Shown one piece after another: positions 53,801 through 64,000 of a DNA stretch of 64,000 nt. Every line of letters starts with the position of its first letter. Position 1 is the stretch's first letter. Both the position numbers and the translations under genes were made by a program. Below the pieces are notes generated by a model. It was not told the DNA's origin and searched no databases. It saw only the letters and a list, made by a program, of their open reading frames with translations. This stretch comes from Chlorella sorokiniana (lineage: Eukaryota; Chlorophyta; Trebouxiophyceae; Chlorellales; Chlorellaceae), in the NCBI GenBank assembly GCA_025917655.1, contig CP084619.1, forward strand, positions 620,001 through 684,000, read 5' to 3'.

Positions 53801-56800
53801 CCTCACCCCATCCCCCCCACCAAAAAAAAAAAAAAGAAACACACACCTCTTCCCACCACACACTCACCCTGTCCCACCCCCACGGCCACCCCCTCCCCAC
53901 ACATGCAGGCACTGGTTCTTCAAGGCCGACCTGTTTGTGGACGGGCAGCAGGTCCCCGAGAACCTGATGGACATTGTGAAGAGCACGCTGACCGCCAACA
54001 AGGGCAACTCGGTCATCGGCTTTAAGGACAACTCGAGCGCCATCCGCGGCGGCCCCGTCACCCCGCTGCTGCCCGCGGCGCCCGGCAGCCCGGGGCCCCT
54101 GGAGCCAAAGGTGGGCGGATGCCGCTTTCTTTTGGTTTCTTGCCTGGTTTCTTTCCTTTTAATCAACTTAATGTTGCCCTGAGGAGGGAGTCGTTGGGCG
54201 GGTGCGCTGCCCAGCGCCCCCTCTGCTCCCGCTGCCGCCGCAGCTTGCTAGCCTTCCTTGCACCCCTGCTGCCCCCCTTTTCCACACCCGCCCACACCCG
54301 CCTGGCCCCACCCTTCCCCTTGGCGCAGCCCCGCGACTGGGATGTGCTGCTGACCGCGGAGACCCACAACTTCCCCTGCGCCGTGGCCCCTACCCCGGCG
54401 CCGAGACGGGGCGGGCGGGCGCATCCGCGACACGCACGCCACCGGCATCGGCTCCATCATGGGCGCCGCCACCGCCGGCTACTGCGTGGGCAACCTGCAC
54501 ATGGACGGGTGCGGCTGCGGCGCCGCAGCCTCCACCTCTCCGCCTTGCTGGCTCCCCCGCCTGGTCGTGGCTGCGCTGAAACGCTGCTGCGGAAATCGTC
54601 CGCGCTCATCGGGGCCCGCTTTCTCACACTGGCCTTTCCAGGCCGCTTTTGCCTGGCCCTTTCCCATACACGCCAAGCCAAACTCTTGCCCGCATAGCTA
54701 GTACGCAGCACCCAACGTTGCTCTTCGCCACCCCTCGCCACCCCCTGCAGGTACCCGCTGCCCGGCGAGGACCCGTCGTTGAGTACCCCGCCAGCCTGGC
54801 GCCGCCGCTGCAGATCCTGGTGGATGCCTCCAACGGCGCCTCCGACTACGGCAACAAGTTTGGGGAGCCGCTGGTGGCGGGCTACACGCGCACCTTTGGC
54901 CAGCGCCTGCCGGGGGAGCGGCGGGAGTGGATCAAGCCCATCATGTTCAGGTGTGTGCGTGGCTATCTGTGTGTACGTGCGTGTTGTGTGTGTTTTGTTG
55001 GGGGGGCTTCAAGCCTGTAGGGCAGGAGAGGAGGAGGAGGGCTGGCTGCCTGTGTGGCCGTGGAAAGCCGAGGTACACCCATCCTCCTCCCAAACATATC
55101 GGTTTGCCTTCAGCATTGCTGCCTCACAGCCCGGGTTGGTTCCCTCCCCCTGCTCATGCACCTGCCTGCTGCACCATCCCCCCTTCCGCCATCCTCCCGC
55201 AGCGCCGGCCTGGGCCAGATTGACCACGCCCACCTGTACAAGAACGACCCCGAGATCGGCATGCTGGTGGTGAAGATCGGCGGCCCCGCCTACCGCATCG
55301 GCATGGGCGGCGGCGCCGCCTCCTCCGTCCCCTCCGGCTCCAACTCCGCCGACCTGGACTTCAACGCGGTGCAGGTGCGCCGCACAGTGCGGTACAGCAC
55401 GGTACCGTTTGCGTAGGCAGCACTCTGTGCCTGAAGCAAGAGCGCTGGGCCGCCCATCGCGTGCCTCGGTTGCCCGCACTTGCCCCGCCTGCACCCTTGT
55501 CGTGTGCACACTCTTGCTTGCACCCACACCTTCCTGCTGGCCCCCGCTCCTTCCCCCAGCGGCGACGCGGAGGTGAGCCAGAAGCTGTGGCGCGTGGTGC
55601 GCGCGTGCGTGGAGCTGGGCGACGACAACCCCATTGAGCAGATCCACGACCAGGTGGGGCTGGGCTGGGGTGGGGGCGCAGCACAGAAACACGACCAGGT
55701 GGGGCTGGGCTGGGGGGGCGCAGCACAGAAACACGACCAGGTGGGGCTGGGCTGGGGGCGGGCGCAGCACAGAAACACGACCATGGGCTGAGCTGGGGGG
55801 GGGGCAGCACAAAAATGTACGCTGCTTTAGCAAACCAGCGCCTTGAGCCACTCCGCCATTCTTCTACACAAGGTGTCTTGCACCATTGCCGCTCGAATAG
55901 CAGCACGTGAGCTGTTTCGCCGCCGCGCAGCAACCCACCTGGGAAGGGCAGCCATCCACCACGGATGCCCTGCCTCGTTCCCTGCGTACTCTGCACTCCC
56001 CTCCCTCCTCCTGCCGTTGCAATGCTCACCCCTCACACGCGCGCCCTCTCGCCGCGGCCGGCGCGGTGCAGGGCGCGGGCGGCAACTGCAACGTGGTCAA
56101 GGAGATCATCTACCCGCTGGGCGCCCAGATCGACGTGCGCGCCATCCGGCTGGGGACGCCACGCTGAGCGTGCTGGAGATCTGGGGCGCGGAGTATCAGG
56201 AGAACGACTGCCTGCTGATCAAGCCCGACAAACGGGACGCGCTGGAGGCCATCTGCGCGCGCGAGCGCTGCCTCATGCAGGCGAGCCGGTGCAGCGGGTT
56301 GAGGGTCCGTTCCTGCCTGGGCATGTCATGCGTGTGGAACAGTGAAGGCCACCGCCTGGGCTGGGCTGCTGTGTGCTCGCAGCTGCAGCGCGCACAGCCC
56401 AGCAGCGACGTCGTCGTCGCAGGGCGGGGCTGGGGGCGCCCAGCCAACGCATCGGCTTATGCAGGCCTCCTGCGCCCTCCCTGCCCCCTCTTTTAACAAG
56501 CACTCGCCCTCGCGGCACCCCTCCCTCCTCCCCCACGAAACCGACGCAGGTGATTGGCGCGATTGACGGCAGCGGGCGGGTTGTGCTGGTGGACCGTGAG
56601 GCTCCGGAGGGGGCCCCCACCCCGGTGGACCTGGATCTGGAGAAGGTGCTGGGCGACATGCCCAACAAGACCTTCAGGCGGGTGGCCGCCCCCTGCTGCC
56701 CCTGCTCCCTCGCGCGCGCGCAGCTTCCTGTTCTGGTTGATTTGGGGGGTGGGGGCGGCGGCAGCGCATGCGCGCGCAGAAGTGACAGGGATGCTGGGGG

Positions 56801-59800
56801 TTTGGTGCTGGAAAGTGGGTAAGAAAACATCGTTGAAGGCCCGCTGTGGAGTTGATCCTGGGATGGGTGACCCCAGAGGTGCCCAGTGTCCGCACCCACC
56901 TCTGCCCCGCCTACCCCCCGCCGCCTGCAGGTTTGAGCGCAAGGCGGAGCCGACCCAGCCGCTGGCCTTCCCAGAGGGCACCACCCCGGCGGCGGCGCTG
57001 GATGCTGTGCTGCGCCTGCCGGGCGTCTGCTCCAAGCGCTTCCTCACCACCAAGGTGGGCGCCGTGCTCCCCCTCTGGGTCGCCCGTGCTCCCTCTGCTG
57101 CCTCTCACCTGCTTCTCGCAGCTCTTGGCGGCGCCTCATGGCGGCTCTGGCCGGCCAGCTCATCCTCCGAGCGCTGCTGCGGACACGACCCCGCCGCGTT
57201 CGACGCTCCCCACCCCGCCCCATCCCACCCTCGCCCCTCCTCACGCAGGTGGATCGGTCGGTGACGGGCCTGGTTGCGCAGCAGCAGTGCTGCGGCCCGC
57301 TGCAGCTGCCCGTGTCCGACGTGGCGGTCATGGCGCAGACGCACTTTGGGCTGACGGGCGCCGCCACCGCCATCGGGGAGCAGCCCATCAAGGTGTGCTG
57401 GGCTGCTCTTCGTGCTGCCGTGTGGCGCGCTGCGCTGTGCGCTGTGCGTTGCTGCGTGCCGCTGCGCTGCAGCAACAGCTCACCTGCGACACATGTTGCA
57501 CAGCAGCGAATCAACGCCCGCGTGGCCGCGTTCCCATCCCTCCTGCAGGGTTTGATCGACCCCGCTGCCATGGCCCGCCTTGCGTTGGGCGAGGCGCTGA
57601 CTAACCTGGTGATGGCGCGCGTGACTGCGCTGCGCGACGTCAAGGCCTCGGGTGGGGGCTGCCGCACGAGCCGCGGCTGCCGCCTGCCGCCGTACGCTGC
57701 TTGGGGCGGGGCCTGTTGGGGGTGCATGCGGCGCTTGGAGCCAACCTCTGGTGGCATTCCCCCGTGGAGGGCATTGCGCCTGCTTTCTCCTTGTGACTTC
57801 GTCTCTTGGTCTCTGCCCTGTTTCCCTACCGCACAAACTGCGCCCCACCCACCCGCGTGCATCTTGCTGCCGCAGTCAACTGGATGTACGCGGCTAAGAT
57901 GGGCTCAGAGGGCGCCGCCATGTACGACGCCGCCGTGGCGCTGCGTGACGCCATGCTCGAGCTGGAGGTGGCGGTGGACGGCGGCAAGGACTCGCTGTCC
58001 ATGGCAGCCGCAGCGGGTGAGCCTGCCTGTTCGTTTTTCCCTGCGTTTCTCTGTTGTGCGGCTCCTTGCTTGGCTGCTGCGGCCAGGGCTGCCCGCCTGC
58101 CTGCGCTTCTTGCCCTCTGTTGTGTTTAGTCGACATCTTCATAAGAGGGCTGTGCAGGCAGCTCCGTCTGATGTACGGGAAGCTTCGCGCCGGCTGGCCA
58201 GCAGCGCTGCCGCCGGGCTGCCCCTCCTGCCCTGCTACCGCTGAGGGTTGTCCGCCGCCTGCCACTGCCGCAGGCTCTGAGACGGTGAAGGCCCCCGGCA
58301 ACCTTGTGGTGTCCGCTTACGTGACGTGCCCAGATGTGACGCAGGCGCGCCGCTGCACCGCCGCAATCGGACTTCTGTGTCTATCTCTCCGTGCCACCTG
58401 TCCGCGTGTGTGTGCCGGCTGGCCCCTGGCCCTCGGTTTGGCTGTGCTCCACCGGACCAGCGGCCGGCCTGTGACCCTGCCGCTCACTGTGCCGCCCTCT
58501 GTGCCCCCCGCCCGGCTTCCCCGCAGGTCCTGACCCCGACCTCAAGGCCCCCGGCGCCTCCAGGCTGGTCCACGTGGATTTGGGGGCGGGCGGCGCCGCC
58601 CGGCGGCTCCTCCCTCGCCCAGGCCTTCTCCCAGGTGGGGGGCCTGCCGCCTGCCGGGGTGCAGCCTGGCCCCGCCCCGTTGCCTGCCTGCCTGCCTGCC
58701 GTCAGTGCACCGCGAAGCAGCCCCAACCCCCTTGCTCGCTGAGAGCTCTGGGGGATGGTCTGGCTGCATGCCCACGGCCAACAAGTGCCCCACGACGGGT
58801 TGGCTGGTGACTTGTGCATGCCCCTCCATCCCCCCCTCCACACACACACACACACACACAACACACACACATGCTTCCCCTGCCTGTGCCCCCAGGTGGG
58901 CGACGCCAGCCCCGACGTCGACCCGCGCCTGCTCAAGGCCGCCTTCAACGCCACGCAGCAGCTGCTGGCCGACGGTCTGCTCCTCTCGGGCCACGACATC
59001 TCAGACGGCGGCATCGCCACCACGGTGCGCGCCAGCGGCGGCGGCGGCGGGCGGCGCCGCAGCTGCTCTGCTCTGCTTCTGAAAGCCGGCCCGCGGTGCA
59101 GCGTGCACCCCAGCCACCTGCAGCCCGTTGCAATCTGTGCTGGCTCTGTGCCACCTCACAGAGAACAACCGTTGCTTGCTTGTTGTCCTCGCGCTCGCAT
59201 GATGCCGTGCCGCACCCGCGCTCACTGAGCAAGCGCTGCGCCGCCCCGCCGCAGATCCTGGAGATGGCGTTTGCGGGCAACTGCGGCGTGGAGGCTGACC
59301 TGGCGCCGCCCGCGCGTCGGACCCGCACGGCCCCCTGGCCTCCCTGTTTGCCGAGGAGCTGGGCCTGGTGCTGGAGGTGGCCCCGGAGAAGGAGGCTGCG
59401 GTACTGGCGGCGTACGCCGCCGCCGGCGTGCCCGCGGCCGCCATCGGCGCCTCGCGCGCCGACCAAACGGTGGAGCTCCGGGTCGGCGGCGCGGCGGCGG
59501 TGTCCGGCACCACGCCTGCGCTGCGCGACGTCTGGGAGGCCACGTCTTTCCAGCTGGAGCGGCTGCAGGCGGCGGAGGAGTGCGTGGAGGCGGAGCAGGC
59601 GGGGCTGGCCAGCCGCCGCGCGCCGCAGTGGCGCCTGCCCTTCACGCCCGAGTGGACGCCGGCGGACAAGCTGGCTGCCACGGGTGAGCCAACGGGAGGC
59701 CCTGCGCTGGAGCCCGGCCCTGGCACCCGGCCCCTGGCAGCCTTGCCTTGCCAGCAGAATCATCCACTGGTCTGCGCGTTCCTTCTCTGTCATCATCCGT

Positions 59801-61440
59801 CACACACCTTGCCGCCGTTGGCTCTGCTCCGCCCTCGCCCACACCCTCATCCATCCCAACTTTCCCGATTGCCCCTCCCCCTTCAACTGCCCGCGTGCCC
59901 CACCCACCCACCCCACACCCACACCCGCACACGCTGCGTTCCCCCCAAAAACCCTCCCCCACCGCAGGCAAGGTGCGGGTGGCTGTGCTGCGCGAGGAGG
60001 GCTCCAACGGCGACCGCGAGATGGCGGCGGCGGTGTACGCGGCGGGCATGGAGCCCTGGGACGTGCACATGAGCGACCTGCTGGAGGGGCGGGCCAGCCT
60101 GGACGACTTCCAGGGCCTCATCTTCGTGGGAGGCTTCAGGTGGGTGTGGGTGGGTGGGTGGGTGGCTATGTGGGTGTGGGTGTGGGTGTGGGTGGGTGGG
60201 TGGGGGGGAGGGAACTCAAGGCAAGTGCATGCGCCCAGGGGTGAGCCCGTGGGCCCATCCCCCAGTGGTGAGAGTGTGGTTGCGGGGGCTGGCTGGGAGG
60301 GCTGGCACGGCATGCTCCGGTGCCTCCGTTGTTTCCATTTGAGGGCTCGCCTGGTTGGTGTCTGGCCGCCAAGCGAGGGATGTTGAGTGCACGAGCGAGC
60401 ACGCTCTCTGCACGCCCCCTCCCCCGTCTTTCTCTCCAACAAATGTATCCAATCACCGACCCCACCTCCCTTGTTGGCCGCAGCTACGCCGACGTGCTGG
60501 ACAGCTCCAAGGGCTGGGCGGGCACCATCCGCTTCAACGAGCGCCTGTGGGCCCAGTTCCAGAGCTTCTACGCCCGCCCCGACACCTTCTCCCTGGGCAT
60601 CTGCAACGGCTGCCAGCTGATGGCGCTGCTGGGCTGGGTGCCGGGCGGGGAGGCGGCGCGCCGCCGCCGGCGGCGGCCCCGCGGAAGCCGCCACGCAGCT
60701 GCTGGAGGACGCGGTGCAGCCGCGCTTTGTGCACACGAGTCGGGTCGCTACGAGTCGCGCTGGATCATGGTGCAAATCGCCGACGGCTCCCCCGCCATCA
60801 TGCTCAAGGGCATGGGCGGCGCCCAGGTTGGCGTGTGGTGCGCGCACGGCGAGGGCCGCGCTCACTTCCCTGATGCCGGCGTGCGGGCGCGGGTGGAGGC
60901 TGATGGCCTGGCACCCATCAGGTGAATTGTTGGTGGGTGAGGGGTGAGGTGCATGCAATGGGGGGCAGGGGGGGCGGGGGGGGGGGGGGGCTGGTGGAAG
61001 CGACCTGCCTGGCTGGCTGGGGCAGGCGGGGCAGGGCTGGGGCGCGGCAAAGCGTGCCAATGCGGCAGCCTGTCCACGGACCAGCGGCCCAGCTGCGGCC
61101 CACGGAGCATGGTTTGTGTGTGTTCCTGCACACCATGTTCTGCCCTGCACGTCACCGCCCGCTCCCGCCCCTCCCGCGACCACCGCAGGTACTGCGATGC
61201 CGACGGCACCGTCACCGAGCAGTACCCCTTCAACCCCAACGGCTCCCGGCCGGCATCGCCGCCCTCTGCTCGCCCAACGGCCGCCACCTGGCCATGATGC
61301 CCCACCCCGAGCGCTGCTTCCTGGAGTGGCAGCACCCCTGGCACCCGCGCGACCTGCCCGGCCTGGCGCCCGGCGGCCCGGGCCCCTGGCTGCGCCTGTT
61401 CCAGAATGCGCGGGAGTGGTGCGAGGCGCAGCGCCAGTGA
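50870..61440 (+). CDS. purL: Phosphoribosylformylglycinamidine synthase (PurL type)
   Basis: Converts FGAR plus glutamine and ATP to FGAM in purine synthesis; plant enzymes are plastid/mitochondrial. About 24 exons can be traced. The start MEALASGRALPKCG at 50870 is tentative; the sure part begins IVQLYRYPGLTESKAKTLL (to 51578). PurS-like exons follow (51880-51927, 52106-52255), then FSTAWCANALSICASCGLGD, VHDRMTEQ, DEWDLDYYTAMFKDELLRRD and FDIAQSNSEHSR (53404-53534). FGAM synthase core exons include GNSVIGFKDNSSAIRGG, LLTAETHNFPCAV (54329-54508), LVDASNGASDYGNKFGEPLV, VVKIGGPAYRIGMGGGAASS, DLDFNAVQ, CNVVKEIIYPLGAQIDVRAI, TGLVAQQQCCGPLQLPVSDV, AVDGGKDSLSMAA and LLLSGHDISDGGIATT. The glutaminase domain closes: FSLGICNGCQLMALLGW with the nucleophile Cys and MMPHPERCFLEWQHPW with His/Glu. 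Four introns use GC donors. Several exons need one extra base in C or G runs. Confidence 0.95.
55645..55787. repeat. Tandem repeat that copies a PurL 5' splice site
   Basis: The junction CACGACCAG|GTGGGGCTGGG at 55645-55664 is repeated at 55690 and 55732, and partly at 55776, with periods of 45, 42 and 44 bp. The first copy is the true exon end (IHDQ); the others lie in the intron. Confidence 0.9.
56838..56884 (+). other. 5S rRNA-like fragment in a PurL intron
   Basis: GTGGAGTTGATCCTGGGATG followed by GGTGACCCCAGAGG resembles the 3' part of eukaryotic 5S rRNA (GTTAGTACTTGGATGGGTGACC...CCTGGGAA), including the C-box core GGATGGGTGACC. Only about 30 nt match. It may be a retroposed scrap or chance. 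Confidence 0.3.
58840..58872. repeat. CA microsatellite in a PurL intron
   Basis: A (CA)n run, with one slip (AA), close upstream of the acceptor for the exon starting GTGGGCGACGCC (58896). Confidence 0.9.
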
Positions 61441-62022
61441 GGCTGCTGCCCGGCCCGGGCCGCACCGGGAGGAGGTTCAGCCCTCTTCCCCCTGCATGCA
61501 GGCGGTGCGCTGCGCTGCGCACCGCCTGCCGGGCTGGCCTCCGGCTGCCCATAACGACTGACCCTTTCCTGCTTCCCTCCTACGCTTCTGGGGAACCGCA
61601 AACGCCACCGCAACGCACCATTGCCCCCACCCCCTCCTTGCATCTCCGGCCTGCTGCCCTGCAAGGCCTCGCCACCCCGCTGATCCCCTCTTCCCTTTCC
61701 TGCTCCCCGGCCGTGGCGCACTCCCTGCCCGTCCCGCAACGCAACACTTTCTTCCTTCTGCTCTTTTCTGATATACCTCAGAGCGCCTAAAGTGTAAGCT
61801 GATGCTGATGTGACGCTGCACAAGCGGCCTGCGAAGTGGGCAGCTGCCGGCACAGGTGGCGACATGCAACGACAGCAGGGGCGGTGCTGCCCCCTCCCGG
61901 CGGTCTTGCCATCGGCGGCTTAGTTTGAAGCAGCTGGGCGCCTCCATTGGGCTGCCTGTTGAGATGGGCGGCCTCTGCAAAGCCCTGCGCTGTTTGACTT
62001 CATAAGCACGAAAGGCGTCGAC
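61441..62022. other. PurL 3' flank and promoter of the next gene
   Basis: C/T-rich 3' UTR with a TGTAA signal at 61793-61797, then about 225 bp up to the next ATG. No gene seen. Confidence 0.6.
61793..61797 (+). promoter_or_regulatory. TGTAA poly(A) signal of PurL
   Basis: TGTAA lies 353 nt after the PurL stop, in the sense AAGTGTAAGC. It is the usual green-algal signal, and the only one in this 3' flank. Confidence 0.6.
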
Positions 62023-64000
62023 ATGCCCGCAGGGGGCCTGGATGCCGCTGATGACGTGCGCGAAACCCGACTTAGTAAGTTGAAGCTAACCAGGAGCCGG
62101 CAGACGCTGGCAGCCACGACCCTGTCATCGGGCGCTACCCCTACGGGCCTTGGACAGCGCTCCAACGGCCTGCACACTGCTTCGAGCCATTCGGTCGCCG
62201 GCAACAACTCGGACGCAGCGGCACAGAGAGGCGCTTTCACGGCAGCCTCTGCACGCGGTGCCGTCGCTGCCCCTGCCGCCAGCGACACCCCGCTGGGGAG
62301 GCTCGGGCACAGGCAGCACGCCTGGAGGTGAATCCCCTGTGTAGTTTTTTCCTCTACTGTGCCTCCATGCAGCCATGCTGGATGCTAACATCACGTGCCT
62401 CACCGATTGCTGCTCTCTGCGCCGCACCGGCACCCGCAGGGCGCCAACCACCAGCTGCGCGAGGCGCTGCGCGACGCTCTCGGCGAGCTTGAATCCACCC
62501 GCACGCAGCTGCAGGCCCTGCAGGCCCTCCAGCAGCGGCTGAGGGATGGCGCACCGGGCGGCGCGGCCCTGGCGGAGGCCGCGTCGGAACAGGAGCGAGC
62601 GGAGCAGGCGGAAAGAGACGCCGCGGTGCTGCACCTGCTGCGTTCAAAGGTTGGGTGCGGCAGCGCTTGCAACCCCACTACCCCCCGCCTGGCCGTCGTG
62701 TTCGTGCCGCGTGTGGCACAGCAGGAGCGATGCGCGGTGTGTGTGCTGCTGTATAGGATGACGTGATTGAGAGCTTTGAGGCGCGGCACGCCGAGAGCCG
62801 CGCCGAGGTGGCGCAGCTGCGTGAGCAGCTGGGCGCCTGCCAGCAGCAGCTCCAGGCCAGCCAGGTGCGGGTGAAAGAGCTGGTGGAGGCGCAGGGCAGG
62901 CAGCGCCGGCAGGCGGAGCAGGCGGCGGCGGCGGCGACGGACGCCGAGGCGGCCCTGCGGGCTCAAGCCGGCAAGCTGCAGGTGGGGTGCATGCAAACCG
63001 CTGAGCAAGCACGCTGCACGCGTGTCGCGCTGTGCACGCCGTGTTGCTGACCCCCGTGGTTGCCGTGCGGCGTAGGAGGAGGCGGCGGTGGCGGAGCCGC
63101 TGCGGCGGCGTGGTGCAGCAGCTGGAGGGGGAGGCGGCGGCGGCGCGGGAGGAGCTGGGCTCTGCGCGCACTCGGCTGCAGACGCTGTCTGACACGGTGG
63201 ATGCCGCCAACGACGCCATACTGGTGGGGCTGGTAGCCGAGCCAAGGGGTTGCTCTGGGTCGGGTTGGAGGCCTCCTTGGAACTAGAAACCATTGAGAAG
63301 CGCATCTTTACGCCTCAAATGAGATGAACCTCTGCTCAACGCGCGCCTTGCGCCGCGGCGCGGCGCCCGCTGCCTGCCCGAACACTCCATCCTCCGGTCT
63401 TGTGTGCTCTCCGGGCGCAGGAGGTGCAGGGCCTGCTGACCGAGCGGGAGCGGGAGGCCGCCGACAAGGACGCCGAGCTGGCGGCCCTGCGGCAGCACCT
63501 GCTCCACCTGCTGAGCCTGCCTGAGCGGGATGCCCGCCAGCCGCACCACGCGCGCTTGGGCCACGATGGCGGGCCGGGTGCGGGCCATGAGTCACTCGCG
63601 AGGATAGCGGAACTGGAGGTGAGAGGGGCTTAGGCAGCGGCCGGCAGAGGTTGGGAGGTGGAGGTGCTTGGGCCGGGCTGGATGGTGTTCTTTGGCTCCT
63701 CCATCCCGAGGCCTGCCTGTTCCATCGCGCGTCTGCCGCACTGCCGCCTGCGTGGTGCAGGCAGCCAACGAGCGGCTGGAGACGGCGCTGGTGGAGACGA
63801 CGCGCCGGGCGGGCGGCGCGGCAGCGGCCGAGCGCGTTCCTGCCGCAGTTGCCAGCGCGGGTGGCGAAGCGATCGGTGGAGGGGGCCTCGGCGCAGAGGA
63901 GTTTGGGCTGGCTCTGGGCAGGCTGCAGGCGGCGGAGGAGCGGCGGGAGCAGCTGGAAGAGCTGCTGCAGGTGGCCACGCACCCACCCTCCTTGCTCACG
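62023..64000 (+). CDS. Coiled-coil protein, cut by the right edge
   Basis: I do not recognise the family. It starts MPAGGLDAADDVRETRLSKL and has a Ser/Thr/Ala-rich head (to about 62328). Long heptad-rich exons follow: NHQLREALRDALGELESTRT, QLQALQALQQRLRDG, ASEQERAEQAERDAAVLHLL, DVIESFEARHAESRAEVAQL, REQLGACQQQLQASQVRVKE, VQGLLTEREREAADKDAELA, ALRQHLLHLLSLPERDARQP, LARIAELE, ANERLETALVETTRR and LGRLQAAEERREQLEELLQ. Introns lie between these, for example 62652-62758 (before DDVIESFEARH) and about 63246-63420. The reading from 63076 to 63200 needs care because of GC-rich runs. The coiled coil suggests a structural, tethering or cytoskeletal role, but no motif narrows it. The gene continues beyond the window. 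Confidence 0.7.

Noticed and set aside
50870-61440. PurL as a decayed gene because of frame breaks
   Set aside because: All catalytic motifs are kept, splice sites are intact, and the breaks are single bases in homopolymers as in every neighbouring housekeeping gene.
1-64000. CRISPR array, operons or prokaryotic contamination
   Set aside because: There are no regularly spaced identical repeats. Genes have spliceosomal introns throughout and eukaryotic families only.

Overview
The window is nuclear DNA of a GC-rich green alga, most likely a trebouxiophyte of the Chlorella type. Genes are dense and alternate between strands. Most are cut into many short exons by introns with GT...AG or, quite often, GC...AG ends. 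Low-complexity Ala/Gly/Pro-rich linkers are common, and TGTAA, the usual green-algal poly(A) signal, follows at least two genes. The protein set (VPS18, a CABIN1-like TPR protein, a RETICULATA-family protein, eukaryotic PurL, plastid-type epimerase) is that of a photosynthetic eukaryote. Intron-exon limits were read by eye from conserved protein segments and splice sites, so many internal edges are approximate.

Layout: an unrecognised minus-strand gene fills the left edge (1-1435). A broken partial copy of a CABIN1-like gene follows (about 1880-3148). A minus-strand gene with the look of a mobile-element product lies at 3756-5990. A plus-strand membrane-anchored sialidase-fold (BNR) protein spans 6486-12049. 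The full CABIN1-like gene runs on the minus strand from 25254 down to about 13840. A secreted pectin-lyase-fold protein is at 30213-25690 (-). Then come pyrroline-5-carboxylate reductase (31448-34344 +), a glucose-6-phosphate 1-epimerase-like protein (37688-34741 -), VPS18 (37951-45093 +), a RETICULATA-related DUF3411 protein (48971-45575 -), a probable augmin HAUS1 subunit (50648-49763 -), formylglycinamidine synthase PurL (about 50870-61440 +) and a coiled-coil protein cut by the right edge (62023- +).

The most striking item is a circularly permuted initiator tRNA-Met gene, present twice (3010-3137 and 22157-22284, both minus). In each copy the 3' half of the tRNA lies upstream of the 5' half, separated by 56 nt, and a TTTTT Pol III terminator follows. 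Put in tRNA order, the two halves give a 72-nt tRNA with a fully paired 7-bp acceptor stem, 5-bp anticodon stem and 5-bp T stem, a CAU anticodon, and the A54/A60 T loop and GGG/CCC anticodon stem of eukaryotic initiators. One copy sits in sense orientation inside an intron of the CABIN1-like gene. The other came along with a partial duplication of that gene to the left part of the window.

A second window-wide pattern is that many conserved housekeeping exons lose frame by exactly one base in a run of G or C. Because essential genes such as purL, proC and vps18 all show it, it looks like a base-calling or consensus artefact rather than pseudogenisation.
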